Below, piece after piece: positions 1 to 8,655 of a DNA stretch of 64,000 nucleotides (the first letter of the stretch is position 1; each line of letters opens with the position of its first letter). A model generated the notes under the pieces. It saw nothing but the letters and a program-made list of their open reading frames with translations. It had not been told where the DNA came from and searched no databases. The stretch covers positions 186,001-250,000 of the forward strand of contig NZ_QULN01000003.1 in NCBI RefSeq assembly GCF_003481705.1, in the 5' to 3' direction. Source of the DNA: Butyricicoccus sp. OM04-18BH (GTDB lineage: Bacteria; Bacillota; Clostridia; Oscillospirales; Butyricicoccaceae). The translations under genes were made by a program, and so were the position numbers.

Positions 1-36
1 GGCAGGCGCGTGATATAAGGAGGAAATTAAACAACT

Positions 37-1245
37 ATGAGTCTTATTGTGCAAAAGTTCGGCGGCACCTCGGTCGCCAACACCGAACGACTGAAGAATG
101 TCGCTGACATCGTCACCAGCACCGCTAAGGCCGGCAATCAGGTCGTTGTCGTCGTTTCCGCTCAGGGCGACACCACCGATGACCTCATCGAAAAGGCTGC
201 CGAGCTGAACGAGCGTCCGTCCAGACGCGAGATGGATGTGCTGCTCAACACCGGCGAGATGATCTCGATGTCCCTGCTCGCCATGGCCATCCAGAAGCTC
301 GGCTTCCCGGTCGTTTCCCTGACCGGCTGGCAGATCGGCATGGAGACCAACAGCAACTACTCGGACGCGCGCATCAAGCGCATCTCCGGCGACCGCCTCA
401 AGGCAGAGCTGGACAACGGCCGCATCGTTATCGTTGCCGGCTTCCAGGGCATCAACAAGATGGGCGACGTGACCACCCTCGGCCGCGGCGGCTCGGACAC
501 GACCGCTGTCGCCATCGCCGCAACGCTCGGCGCTGACCTGTGCCAGATCTACACCGACGTTGACGGCGTCTACACCGCCGACCCGCGCATCGTCAAGAAT
601 GCGCACAAGCTCGACGCCATCACCTATGATGAAATGCTCGAGCTGGCGTCGCTCGGCGCTCAGGTACTGCACAACCGCTCGGTTGAAATGGCAAAGAAGT
701 ACAATGTCGATCTCGAGGTCGTTTCGAGCTTTACCCGCAATCCGGGTACGAAAGTCAAGGAGGGTTCTAACATGGAAAAACTGAACGTTTCGGGTGTAGC
801 CCGTGATAATAACTGCGCGCGCGTCGCGATCATCAATCTGAACGATACCCCGGGCACCGCCTTCAAGGTATTCTCGCTCATGGCCAAGCACAATGTCAAC
901 ATCGACATCATTCTCCAGTCCGTCGGCCGCGACAACAAGAAGTCCATCTCCTTCACCATCCGTCAGGACGATGCAGAGCGCGTTGCAGGTATCCTGCGCG
1001 ACGCAAAGGAAATGCTCGACTACGAGGATGTCTCCATCAACACCAAGGTCGCAAAGGTCTCCATCGTCGGCGCCGGCATGGCGTCCGCCGCAGGCGTCGC
1101 TTCCAAGATGTTCGAGGCTCTGGCAGGCGCCGGCATCAACATCCGCATGATCTCCACCTCTGAGATCAAGATCTCCGTCCTCATCAACGAGGAGGACAGC
1201 GAGAAGGCAGTCAAGGCCATCCACGACCAGTTCTTCGGCGACTGA
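37..1245 (+). CDS. lysC: Aspartate kinase, alpha subunit
   Basis: Phosphorylates L-aspartate with ATP, the first step towards lysine, diaminopimelate, threonine and methionine. The 402-residue protein starts with the KFGGTS nucleotide/aspartate motif (residues 7-12), has an amino-acid kinase domain to about residue 230 (including GRGGSDTTA), and ends in two ACT regulatory domains. An AAGGAGG ribosome site at about 18-24 precedes the ATG. Length and layout match the monofunctional Bacillus-type aspartokinase II (about 408 residues). The gene appears monocistronic here, closed by a terminator at 1308-1342; its promoter lies outside the window. It also carries an internal translation start (separate entry). 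Confidence 0.96.
   Translation: MSLIVQKFGGTSVANTERLKNVADIVTSTAKAGNQVVVVVSAQGDTTDDLIEKAAELNERPSRREMDVLLNTGEMISMSLLAMAIQKLGFPVVSLTGWQIGMETNSNYSDARIKRISGDRLKAELDNGRIVIVAGFQGINKMGDVTTLGRGGSDTTAVAIAATLGADLCQIYTDVDGVYTADPRIVKNAHKLDAITYDEMLELASLGAQVLHNRSVEMAKKYNVDLEVVSSFTRNPGTKVKEGSNMEKLNVSGVARDNNCARVAIINLNDTPGTAFKVFSLMAKHNVNIDIILQSVGRDNKKSISFTIRQDDAERVAGILRDAKEMLDYEDVSINTKVAKVSIVGAGMASAAGVASKMFEALAGAGINIRMISTSEIKISVLINEEDSEKAVKAIHDQFFGD
772..1245 (+). CDS. Aspartate kinase beta subunit from an in-frame internal start
   Basis: Inside lysC, AAGGAGGG at 757-764 lies 7 nt before an in-frame ATG at 772, which is Met246 of the alpha chain. Translation from it gives a 157-residue protein consisting of the two ACT domains only. 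In Bacillus subtilis aspartokinase II the beta subunit is known to be made from an internal start at the equivalent place. The strong internal ribosome site is seen directly; expression of the product is inferred. Confidence 0.7.
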   Translation: MEKLNVSGVARDNNCARVAIINLNDTPGTAFKVFSLMAKHNVNIDIILQSVGRDNKKSISFTIRQDDAERVAGILRDAKEMLDYEDVSINTKVAKVSIVGAGMASAAGVASKMFEALAGAGINIRMISTSEIKISVLINEEDSEKAVKAIHDQFFGD

Positions 1246-1268
1246 TTTTCTCCGTACCCCAATCCCAA

Positions 1269-1305
1269 GGCAACACCGCACAATGAAAGCTGCGGCGGTA
1301 TTGCC
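1269..1305. repeat. Mini palindromic element related to the MITE at 54178
   Basis: A 37-bp imperfect palindrome running from GGCAACACCGC to GCGGCGGTATTGCC. Its core ACCGCACAATGAAAGCTGCGG recurs, inverted, in the right end of the element at 54178-54346 and, slightly altered, at 52811-52842. It sits between the lysC stop and the lysC terminator. No clear target-site duplication is visible. Confidence 0.6.
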
Positions 1306-1307
1306 TG

Positions 1308-1342
1308 AAAGAGCCTCGAAGCGCCGTGTTCGGGGCTCTTTT
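1308..1342 (+). terminator. lysC rho-independent terminator
   Basis: AAAGAGCC pairs with GGCTCTTT across an 18-nt loop and a run of four T follows. It lies 63 nt after the lysC stop. Confidence 0.75.
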
Positions 1343-1447
1343 GCTACCGTTTTTCTCGCCGCAACCTGCGGTTGACACGAGGAAACGCAAGGTTGGTGGC
1401 GAAATAACGGGTTTTCGGATAGAGTGAGCTTACAGGAGGTGAGCACG

Positions 1448-2524
1448 ATGACAACAGGTGAAAAAATCGCAGCTCTGCGGCGCGACCATAAGCTCAGCCA
1501 GGAAGCGCTCGGCGAAAAGCTCGGCCTCTCCCGGCAGGCAGTGAGCAAATGGGAGGCCGACCAGGCCGTCCCGACGATGGACAACCTGATGGAGCTGAGC
1601 CGGCTGTTCGGCGTGCCGGTCGACACGCTGCTGCGGCCGGACGCGCCCTTCCCTGCTCCCCCGGCGGAGGAAAACAGCACAGACGCTCCTGCGGCCTCTG
1701 AGACGCCGCACAAAGGCGTTTCTCTCTCTCGCGGGAAAATACTCGCCATCGGCGGCGCGGCGCTGCTGTGCGTGTCTCTCGCGCTGAATGCGGTATGTCT
1801 GTATCAAATCGCGCAGCTGAAAGGCGAAGTGCAGGCGCTGCGCGTGCAGGCCGGAAATGTCAATACGGTCTACTACCCGGGCACCGACGCGGATACCGGC
1901 GACTTCGCGGAGTCGAGCGAGCACATGACGCTCGACCCGGAGAACACCGAGCAGCTTATCGTGACGTTCTCCGCCGTGCCGCGCGTGGCAAGCGACGGTG
2001 AAACCGCGAAATTCCTGCTCCGAGGCGGCGAGCAGTCGTGGGAATGCGAGGCGGAAGGCGACGCCGGAGGCGGCTATCGCGGCAGTCTGACAATCCCGAT
2101 GGTGGACGAATACTCGGTTTATCTCGTTCTCACCGACCGGAACGGCGGCACGCGCAATCTGCTCATCGCAAGCGAATCCGACATCGAAAACCGCTTCTCG
2201 ATTGACGTTCATGCTTACTGGTCGAGCGGCGGCCCGACGTTCAGCTTTGGCAAGAACACGTTCACGGGAAGGATTTCCACCTATGTGGATGCCCATGACG
2301 CGCTGGAGGACACTTCGTTCACCGGGCGCATCATTCTCTATCAGAACGGCAAGGAAATCGCGGAACAGCCGCTCGAATACCGCAGCCAGGGCGGCGAGTA
2401 CGGCGCCAACATTTACGATACCGAAGTACGCCTTGGCACGTTCGAGGGACGCATGAGCGACTTTACCGTAACGGTTGAAATCACGGACGCCTATGGCCGC
2501 GTTTTCACGGCATCCCCCGATTAA
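1448..2524 (+). CDS. XRE-family HTH regulator with membrane anchor and external domain
   Basis: Residues 1-60 form a typical Cro/C1 helix-turn-helix (KIAALRRDHKLSQEALGEKL, then SRQAVSKWE). A proline-rich linker and one transmembrane helix (about residues 93-115, rich in A, L and C) follow, then some 240 residues predicted outside the cell with no motif I recognise. The ATG at 1448 is preceded by AGGAGGT at 1434-1440, so an upstream in-frame GTG at 1424 was not used as start. The layout suggests a membrane-tethered DNA-binding protein that senses something outside. It is a single gene between two terminators; ligand and targets are unknown. Confidence 0.8.
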   Translation: MTTGEKIAALRRDHKLSQEALGEKLGLSRQAVSKWEADQAVPTMDNLMELSRLFGVPVDTLLRPDAPFPAPPAEENSTDAPAASETPHKGVSLSRGKILAIGGAALLCVSLALNAVCLYQIAQLKGEVQALRVQAGNVNTVYYPGTDADTGDFAESSEHMTLDPENTEQLIVTFSAVPRVASDGETAKFLLRGGEQSWECEAEGDAGGGYRGSLTIPMVDEYSVYLVLTDRNGGTRNLLIASESDIENRFSIDVHAYWSSGGPTFSFGKNTFTGRISTYVDAHDALEDTSFTGRIILYQNGKEIAEQPLEYRSQGGEYGANIYDTEVRLGTFEGRMSDFTVTVEITDAYGRVFTASPD

Positions 2525-2530
2525 ACAGGC

Positions 2531-2580
2531 AAAAAAATCCCACAGGGAGCAAAGCTGCTTTCCCTGTGGGATAATTTTTT
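2531..2580. terminator. Bidirectional terminator between XRE gene and ftsH
   Basis: The stem AATCCCACAGGGA / TCCCTGTGGGAT is flanked by A7 on the left and T6 on the right, so it can stop transcription of both convergent genes. Confidence 0.85.
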
Positions 2581-4507
2581 ACTTATTTTCGGACTGCTCG
2601 GGTTCAGCAGACTCAGCCTTTGCTGGCTCGCCGATCTTCTCGTTCAGATCCTTCTGGAGCTCGCTCATGAGATCCGCGCCGACCACCTTGTCGGGGACCT
2701 CCTCGCCGTTAAAGACCTTCTTGAATGTTTCGCCGTCCATGGTCTCGTTGCGGATGAGGTACTCCGCGACGCGCGTCATCGCGTCCATGTGCTCGCTCAG
2801 CAGCTTCTCGCACTGATGGTAAGCGGTCTCGATGATGCGGTGGATCTCATCGTCGATCTCCGCCGCCTTGACCTCGGAGTAGCCCTTGCCTGCGGCGAAG
2901 TCGCGGCCGAGGAAGATCTCGCCGCCCTCGGAACCGTAGTCAATCGGGCCGATCTTGTCGCTCATGCCGTAGCTCGTGACCATCGCGCGCGCCATCTGGG
3001 TGGCCTGCTTGATGTCGCCGTAAGCGCCGGTCGAAATATCCTCCATCGTCAGCTTCTCAGCCACACGGCCGCCGAGGCAGACGACGATGTATTCCTCCAT
3101 ATACTTCTTGGTGCGGTACGCCTGATCCTCCTCGGGCAGCGGCATGGTGAAGCCGCCTGCGCCCGACGAGCGCGGGATGATGGTAACGTGGTGTACCGGG
3201 TCCTGCGTCGGCAGCACCTCGAAGCAGATCGCGTGACCGGCCTCATGGTAGGCGGTCAAACGCTTGTCGTGCTCGGTGATGATGTGGCTCTTCTTCTCCA
3301 CGCCCATGACGACCTTGAGCAGCGACTCCTCAATCTCCTCCTGCGAGATCAGCTTCTTGTTGCGGCGCGCCGCAAGCAGAGCCGCCTCGTTGAGCAGGTT
3401 TTCGAGGTCTGCGCCGGTGAAGCCGGCGGTCGTTTTCGCAATGTCGGAGAACTTGACATCCGGGTCAAACTGCTTGTTGCGCGCATGGACCTTGAGGATC
3501 GCCTCGCGGCCCTTGACATCCGGCGCGCCGACATAGACCTGACGGTCGAAGCGGCCCGGACGCAGCAGCGCATTGTCCAGGATATCCTTGCGGTTGGTCG
3601 CGGCGATGACGATAACGCCCTCGTTCGCGCCGAAGCCGTCCATCTCGACGAGCAGCTGGTTGAGCGTCTGCTCGCGCTCATCATGACCGCCGCCGAGGCC
3701 TGCGCCGCGCTGACGGCCGACCGCATCGATCTCGTCGATGAACACGATGGCCGGCGCGTTCTTCTTGGCCTGCTCGAACAGGTCGCGCACGCGCGATGCG
3801 CCGACGCCGACATACAGCTCAACGAAGTCCGAGCCGGAGATGGACAGGAACGGAACGCCTGCCTCGCCTGCGACCGCCTTCGCGATCAGCGTTTTACCGG
3901 TGCCCGGAGGGCCGACGAGCAGCACGCCCTTGGGGATGCGCGCGCCGATCTGCACGAACTTCTGCGGATTTTTCAGGAACTCAACGATTTCCTGCAGCTC
4001 GGCCTTTTCCTCGTCCGCGCCTGCGACATCGTTGAACGTCACCTTGTTCTTGCCGTCCTGCGCCAGCTTTGCACGCGCCTTGCCGAACTGCATCGGACCC
4101 GCGCCGCCGCCGGACTGCTTGTTCATCATGAAATACCAGAACGCGCCGATCAGCACCACGAGGATGAGATACGGCAGGAACTGCGCCCACCACGGGATCG
4201 TTGTGGTGATGTAGTCTACCTTGGTCAGCGTACCGTCCTTCATCTGCTGGTCGATGACCGAGCCGAGCTGCGACCACCATACCGAGGTATAGTCGCCGAT
4301 CTCGTAGCTGACCGCGCGGTTTTCGTTCTTCAGATGCATGGTCAGCGTGCCGCCCTCGAGAGTGTAGCGGTCTACGTCGCCCTGCTCAAAGTAGCTGTAC
4401 ACATCCGAGTAGGAGATCGACTCGGTTTTCTGCGTCTGACTGACGACGTAGCTTACGCCGGCGAGCAGGCAGACCAGTATGAGCAGGTAAAGGCCGAAGC
4501 CCTTCAT
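2579..4507 (-). CDS. ftsH: ATP-dependent zinc metalloprotease FtsH
   Basis: Membrane-bound AAA+ protease that degrades misfolded membrane proteins and regulators. An N-terminal transmembrane helix, a short extracytoplasmic domain and a second helix (about residues 113-132) precede the AAA module with Walker A GPPGTGKT (about residue 200), Walker B VFIDEID and the SRH region. The HEAGH zinc site marks the M41 peptidase domain. The acidic tail is typical of Firmicutes FtsH. The start could be the ATG at 4507 or a TTG at 4519; the ATG follows GAAAGG. It is last in the dnaB-tilS-hpt-ftsH run, an order widely conserved in Firmicutes. Confidence 0.96.
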   Translation of the reverse strand: MKGFGLYLLILVCLLAGVSYVVSQTQKTESISYSDVYSYFEQGDVDRYTLEGGTLTMHLKNENRAVSYEIGDYTSVWWSQLGSVIDQQMKDGTLTKVDYITTTIPWWAQFLPYLILVVLIGAFWYFMMNKQSGGGAGPMQFGKARAKLAQDGKNKVTFNDVAGADEEKAELQEIVEFLKNPQKFVQIGARIPKGVLLVGPPGTGKTLIAKAVAGEAGVPFLSISGSDFVELYVGVGASRVRDLFEQAKKNAPAIVFIDEIDAVGRQRGAGLGGGHDEREQTLNQLLVEMDGFGANEGVIVIAATNRKDILDNALLRPGRFDRQVYVGAPDVKGREAILKVHARNKQFDPDVKFSDIAKTTAGFTGADLENLLNEAALLAARRNKKLISQEEIEESLLKVVMGVEKKSHIITEHDKRLTAYHEAGHAICFEVLPTQDPVHHVTIIPRSSGAGGFTMPLPEEDQAYRTKKYMEEYIVVCLGGRVAEKLTMEDISTGAYGDIKQATQMARAMVTSYGMSDKIGPIDYGSEGGEIFLGRDFAAGKGYSEVKAAEIDDEIHRIIETAYHQCEKLLSEHMDAMTRVAEYLIRNETMDGETFKKVFNGEEVPDKVVGADLMSELQKDLNEKIGEPAKAESAEPEQSENK

Positions 4508-4552
4508 TTTGCCTTTCAAATTGGTTTAACGCCCCTTTCCGTATGGGAGAAA

Positions 4553-5113
4553 TTATTCGCCCTCGCCGCCGTAAACGTGCGGCTTGAGAATACCGATGTA
4601 CGGCAGATTGCGGTACTTTTCCGCGTAGTCCAGACCGTAGCCAACAACGAACTCGTCCGGGATCTCAAAGCCCAGATAATCGACGTTGACGTCGATCTTG
4701 CGGCGCTCCGGCTTGGACAGGAGCGTGCACAGACGGATGGAGTTCGCGCCGCGTGCGGCGAGGATCTGCATGAGGTAGTGCAGCGTTACGCCTGAGTCGA
4801 GGATGTCCTCGACGATCAGCAGGTCGCGTCCGTCGATCGGCTGCGCGATGTCCTTGATGATCTGGACCTCGCCCGAGGTCTTGGTGCCGTTGCCGTAGCT
4901 GGACACGACCATGAAATCCACGTTGCACGGCGTATCGATCGCACGGGTCAGGTCGGACATGAAGATGTACGAGCCCTTGAGGACGCTGACGATCAGCGGA
5001 TTCTTGCCGCGGTAATCTTCAGTGATGCGCGCGCCAAGCTCGCGGACCTTGTCTCGCAGCTGCTCTTCGGTGAAATATACTTCCTTAATATCGTCTCGCA
5101 TGTTATAAGCCAT
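4553..5113 (-). CDS. hpt: Hypoxanthine phosphoribosyltransferase
   Basis: Salvages hypoxanthine (and usually guanine) to IMP/GMP with PRPP. The PRPP-binding loop reads LIVEDILDSGVTL, close to the family form, and the protein has the usual 180-190 residues. An in-frame TTG at 5131 overlaps the end of tilS, but the ATG at 5113 has GAGAGGA about 9 nt upstream and gives the expected N-terminus MAYNMRDD. It lies 4 nt after tilS and 45 nt before ftsH, so it is presumably co-transcribed with both. Confidence 0.95.
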   Translation of the reverse strand: MAYNMRDDIKEVYFTEEQLRDKVRELGARITEDYRGKNPLIVSVLKGSYIFMSDLTRAIDTPCNVDFMVVSSYGNGTKTSGEVQIIKDIAQPIDGRDLLIVEDILDSGVTLHYLMQILAARGANSIRLCTLLSKPERRKIDVNVDYLGFEIPDEFVVGYGLDYAEKYRNLPYIGILKPHVYGGEGE

Positions 5114-5117
5114 TTCG

Positions 5118-6461
5118 TCAGTTCCTCTCAATCTTTATTTCCAGCCGCGCGCCGTTTCCCGGCCTTCGGCTGAGATCCATGCCGATATCCTGCACCGCGA
5201 TGACGCCGGACCGGTCTGCGATGACGGCGAGGGTGTCTCGCTCCGCCGCCGGGATTTTCCGGTCGATCATCAGCTTTTTCAGCGTCCGGCTGCCCCCCTT
5301 TTCGGTCAGGCGCAGACGGTCTCCCGTCTGCCGCGCGCGAACACACAGCGATGCAAAATCTATTGTACCACAATCTGCGCAAAAAGTATTGACTGTTTTG
5401 TAAAAAACTTCGGATTTTTCTAATTTTCTGAGTTTGACTCTCGTTCCGTCCGTCCACAGGCCGTCAAACGGAACGGTGAGCGGCAGCGTCTCCGGCTGCA
5501 CCCCGCGCGCACGCGGCGCGATGCGGAAGGCCTCGTACTCGCGTCGTGCCGTAAAGCCGTGCGGCAGGTCGAGCTGCGCGGACGGGTCTGCACTCGAAAG
5601 CAGGCGCTCCAGCGCCTCGATGTGCGTCTGCGCAAGGTCGCGCATGGGCATTCCGGCGCGTCTCGCCGCCTCGCGGAGTGCCCTTCCCTGCACGGCAGGA
5701 TGGCACGCGAGAAACGGCGCGGTCAGATAGGCACCGTCCGCACGAAGTGCAATTTGCAGACAGTGCTCCGCCTGCCCGCCGAGGCAGGCCTCATCCTGCC
5801 GCAGCTGCTCGCCGAGCCGGAGCGCCGCCTGTGCGGCCTGCTCGTTAATGCCGCGCAGCACGGGCAGCACGCTGTGCCGCAGACGGTTTCGCGTGTAATC
5901 GTCGCTGAGGTTGGAGCTGTCCGTGACGTAATCCTGCCCATTTTCGCGCAGGAACGCCTCGATCTCGCGCCGCTCTGCGAACAGGAGCGGCCGGATGACC
6001 GCGCCGCGCACAGGCGGAATGCCGGAAACACCCTTCGCGCCGCTGCCGCGCACCAGATGGAACAGCACGGTCTCCAGATTGTCGTCCGCGGTGTGCGCGG
6101 TCGCGACCTTATCCCCCTCCGCCGCCCGCTCGAGCAGGCGGTAGCGCTCGCGCCGTGCGGTCTCCTCGACCGCCTTTCCCTGCGAGAGGGCGGCAATGTC
6201 GCAGCGCCCGACATGCAGCGGCACGCCGCGCTCAGCGCACAGCGCACGGCAGAATGCCTCGTCCCTGTCGGACTCCGCGCCGCGCAGGCAGTGGTTCAGA
6301 TGAAACGCGCGCACCTCGTACCCGAGCGCCTGCAGTACGAGCAGGAGCGACACCGAGTCCGCGCCGCCCGACAGGGCGACGAGCACGCGCTCCCCCGGCC
6401 TCAGCATGTCATACCGGCGAATGGTGTCGGCCGCCGACCGAAGAAGCCCGTTATTCCTCAT
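5118..6461 (-). CDS. tilS: tRNA(Ile) lysidine synthetase
   Basis: Converts C34 of the CAU anticodon of tRNA-Ile2 to lysidine using ATP and lysine, so that AUA is read as isoleucine. The P-loop signature LVALSGGADSVSLLL lies near residue 30, followed by the PP-loop ATPase domain and a C-terminal TilS domain; 447 residues is a normal length. The ATG at 6461 overlaps the last codons of dnaB by 11 nt (ATGAGGAATAA), which indicates translational coupling. An open frame continues upstream of this ATG but is an antisense-type shadow inside dnaB. Confidence 0.95.
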   Translation of the reverse strand: MRNNGLLRSAADTIRRYDMLRPGERVLVALSGGADSVSLLLVLQALGYEVRAFHLNHCLRGAESDRDEAFCRALCAERGVPLHVGRCDIAALSQGKAVEETARRERYRLLERAAEGDKVATAHTADDNLETVLFHLVRGSGAKGVSGIPPVRGAVIRPLLFAERREIEAFLRENGQDYVTDSSNLSDDYTRNRLRHSVLPVLRGINEQAAQAALRLGEQLRQDEACLGGQAEHCLQIALRADGAYLTAPFLACHPAVQGRALREAARRAGMPMRDLAQTHIEALERLLSSADPSAQLDLPHGFTARREYEAFRIAPRARGVQPETLPLTVPFDGLWTDGTRVKLRKLEKSEVFYKTVNTFCADCGTIDFASLCVRARQTGDRLRLTEKGGSRTLKKLMIDRKIPAAERDTLAVIADRSGVIAVQDIGMDLSRRPGNGARLEIKIERN

Positions 6462-7815
6462 GGATGCGGTCCGGGTTGGAGAAGGTCGTGTACTGACCGA
6501 CCCACTGAAGCTCGACGGTTCCCGTCGCGCCGTGGCGGTTTTTCGCGATGATGATCTCCGCGATATTTTTGTTCTCGCTCTCCTCATCATAATAATCGTC
6601 GCGGTAAATGAACATGACGATGTCCGCGTCCTGCTCGATCGCGCCCGACTCACGCAGGTCGCTCAGCATCGGACGCTTGTCCGAGCGCTGCTCGGACGCA
6701 CGGGAAAGCTGCGATAGACACACGACCGGCACATTGAGCTCCTTCGCCATGATCTTGAGCGAACGCGAGATCTCCGCGACCTCCTGCACACGGTTGTCCA
6801 TGTGCCGTCCGCCGACGTGCATCAGCTGAAGATAGTCGATGACGATCAGACCGAGCTCATCGCCCAGACGGCGGCATTTCGCCTTGATCTCGGGCACGGT
6901 GATGGCCGGGTTGTCGTCAACATAAATATCCAGACTCGACAGCACGCCCGCGCCGCGCGCGATCTTGTCCCAGTCGTCCATCGTCAGATCGCCGGTCTTG
7001 AGCTTCTGCGACTCGAGCAGCGCCTGACTGGACAGAAAGCGGCTTGCAAGCTGTTCCTTGCCCATCTCGAGCTGGAACACGCACACGCCCGTGCCCTTCT
7101 TGTAGCCCTTCGGCTTGTTCTGGATACTCGCCTTGGCCGCGTTCAGCGCAATATTGAGCGCGAAGGCGGTCTTGCCCATGCCGGGTCGGGCCGCGATCAG
7201 GATCAGGTCGGACTTGTTCAGACCGGTCAGCGCCTTGTCGAGCGCGTGGAAGCCGGTGGACATACCCGGGATGTCGCTATCCGACTGCATGCGCTCGTTC
7301 AGCTCGGTATAGAGATCCGCGATGACGTTTTCGAGCTTGGAAAGGCCCTTGATCTCGCGTCCCTGCCGGATGTTGTAGATACGCTGCTCGGCAAGCTCAG
7401 CAATGCCCGAGGCATCGCCCTGCCCGGAAATGGCGTTCTGCTGGATTTCGCTTCCGGCGTCCGCCAGCTGCCGCAGCAGGCTCTTGTCGCGCACGATGCG
7501 CACATATTCCGCCACGTTCCGCGAGCCGGGCGTGATGTCCATGAGCTGAAACAGATAGGCGCGGCCGCCGGCCTCGTCGTAATAGCCCGCGCTCGTCAGC
7601 TCGTCGAGCACGGTTACCGGGTCGATGCGCTTCGCGCCGTTGAACATCGAATAAATGACCTCAAAGATCCGCTTGTTCTCATCGGCGTAGAAGTCATCCG
7701 AGCGCACCTGCTCGATGACCTCCGGGATACAGTTCGGATCGACCAGCATCGCGCCGAGAAGCGACTGCTCCGCAGTCAGATCCTGCGGCACCTGCCGCAT
7801 TAAAAGCTCATCCAA
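6451..7815 (-). CDS. dnaB: Replicative DNA helicase DnaB
   Basis: Hexameric 5'-3' helicase of the replication fork. An N-terminal domain (QDLTAEQSLLGAMLVDP) is followed by the RecA-like domain with Walker A ARPGMGKTAFAL and Walker B IDYLQLM; the family fingerprint LSQLSRASEQR is present. The likely start is TTG at 7815, six bases after GAGGTG; the alternative ATG at 7800 has no good ribosome site. It is separated from rplI by a gap of about 320 bp packed with hairpins. Confidence 0.94.
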   Translation of the reverse strand: MDELLMRQVPQDLTAEQSLLGAMLVDPNCIPEVIEQVRSDDFYADENKRIFEVIYSMFNGAKRIDPVTVLDELTSAGYYDEAGGRAYLFQLMDITPGSRNVAEYVRIVRDKSLLRQLADAGSEIQQNAISGQGDASGIAELAEQRIYNIRQGREIKGLSKLENVIADLYTELNERMQSDSDIPGMSTGFHALDKALTGLNKSDLILIAARPGMGKTAFALNIALNAAKASIQNKPKGYKKGTGVCVFQLEMGKEQLASRFLSSQALLESQKLKTGDLTMDDWDKIARGAGVLSSLDIYVDDNPAITVPEIKAKCRRLGDELGLIVIDYLQLMHVGGRHMDNRVQEVAEISRSLKIMAKELNVPVVCLSQLSRASEQRSDKRPMLSDLRESGAIEQDADIVMFIYRDDYYDEESENKNIAEIIIAKNRHGATGTVELQWVGQYTTFSNPDRIHEE

Positions 7816-7834
7816 CAAATACACCTCGATACTT

Positions 7835-8137
7835 GCGGACTTACGTCCGCCATAATAATGATGCCGCTGCTTGCAGCGGCCAACCTTAGATGCAGCCGCG
7901 CCGTAAAGGCGTCGGCGAGCATCTCGGCCCGCCCGCAGGCGACCGTGCGCGAAAGCGCACGGCATGCAATCGTGCTGCTTCGCAGCACACAAAAAGGCCC
8001 AGCTCTGCCGGGTCTTTTTGTACCCCGACCCAGCGCCCGTGGGGCGCGACATTCGGGTATCGAAGGGCGGTTTCAAGGGAACCGTCCTTCGTATATAGGG
8101 GGCTTCTGAAGCCCCCTATAAGCCGCGCAAGCGGCTT
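7835..8137. repeat. Hairpin array A (dnaB-rplI gap)
   Basis: The gap holds consecutive inverted repeats and no gene: 7835-7850 (6 bp, loop TTAC), 7863-7880 (8 bp, loop TT), 7943-7962 (8 bp, loop GAAA), 7972-7988 (7 bp, loop TTC), 7989-8021 (ACAAAAAGG arm around CCCAGCTCTGCCGGG), 8033-8047 (6 bp, loop GTG), 8061-8091 (12-bp arms, one mismatch), 8094-8120 (13 bp perfect, loop of one T) and 8120-8137 (7 bp, loop GCAA). Hardly any unpaired sequence separates the last four. Function is unknown. Confidence 0.8.
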
Positions 8138-8583
8138 TAGGCCTCTACTACCTGTACGAGGATCTCGCCTGCGATGTCCTGATACAGCTTCGCCTTGACG
8201 CGATGTACGCCGAAGGTCTTGATCGGCTCCTCGAGCACGATCTTCTGCTTCGGAACGCTCAGACCGTACTGGCGGTTGAGCTCCTCCGCGATCTCCTTGG
8301 AGGTGACTGCGCCGAACAGACGGCCGCCTGCACCGCCCTTGGCCGGAACCTTGACCGGGCTCTCCTTGAGCTTTTCCGCCGCATCGCGCGCTGCCTGCTG
8401 CTCGAGGGCAACCTTGCGTGCGTGCGCCTCGTCCTGCGCCTTCTTTACGTTGAGGTTGTCGGCGGTAGCCAGCTCTGCCAGACCGCGCGGCATGAGGAAG
8501 TTGCGGCCGTAGCCCTCGCTGACCTCGATGAGATCGCCCTTCTTGCCCTTGCCCTTTACGTCTGCTGTCAGAATTACTTTCAT
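8137..8583 (-). CDS. rplI: 50S ribosomal protein L9
   Basis: Binds 23S rRNA on the large subunit. The N-terminal domain [21 protein letters not shown] and the [13 protein letters not shown] segment are diagnostic, and 148 residues is the normal length. AAGGAGAG precedes the ATG by 7 nt. It lies 72 nt after gdpP and before dnaB; gdpP-rplI-dnaB is a common Firmicutes order. Confidence 0.97.
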   Translation of the reverse strand: MKVILTADVKGKGKKGDLIEVSEGYGRNFLMPRGLAELATADNLNVKKAQDEAHARKVALEQQAARDAAEKLKESPVKVPAKGGAGGRLFGAVTSKEIAEELNRQYGLSVPKQKIVLEEPIKTFGVHRVKAKLYQDIAGEILVQVVEA

Positions 8584-8655
8584 GATAAGTCTCTCCTTAA
8601 TTTTATATTGCTTGTTTTATGCCCGTTCTGCCCGTTTTCCGGCAGCGAAATGTGC

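Noticed and set aside
1371..1376. TTGACA as -35 box for the XRE gene
   Set aside because: No acceptable -10 box lies 16-18 bp downstream.
2789..4795. Long open frame (668 codons) on the plus strand opposite ftsH and hpt
   Set aside because: The minus strand holds unmistakable ftsH and hpt. The plus-strand product is rich in Arg, Leu, Asp and Val with no family motif, as expected for an antisense frame in GC-rich DNA.
6462..6653. N-terminal extension of tilS
   Set aside because: It lies wholly inside dnaB and encodes Arg/Ser-rich sequence without homology; the ATG at 6461 gives the normal TilS N-terminus.
7835..8137. CRISPR array
   Set aside because: No identical direct repeats or regular spacers, and no cas genes; the structure is a series of different inverted repeats.
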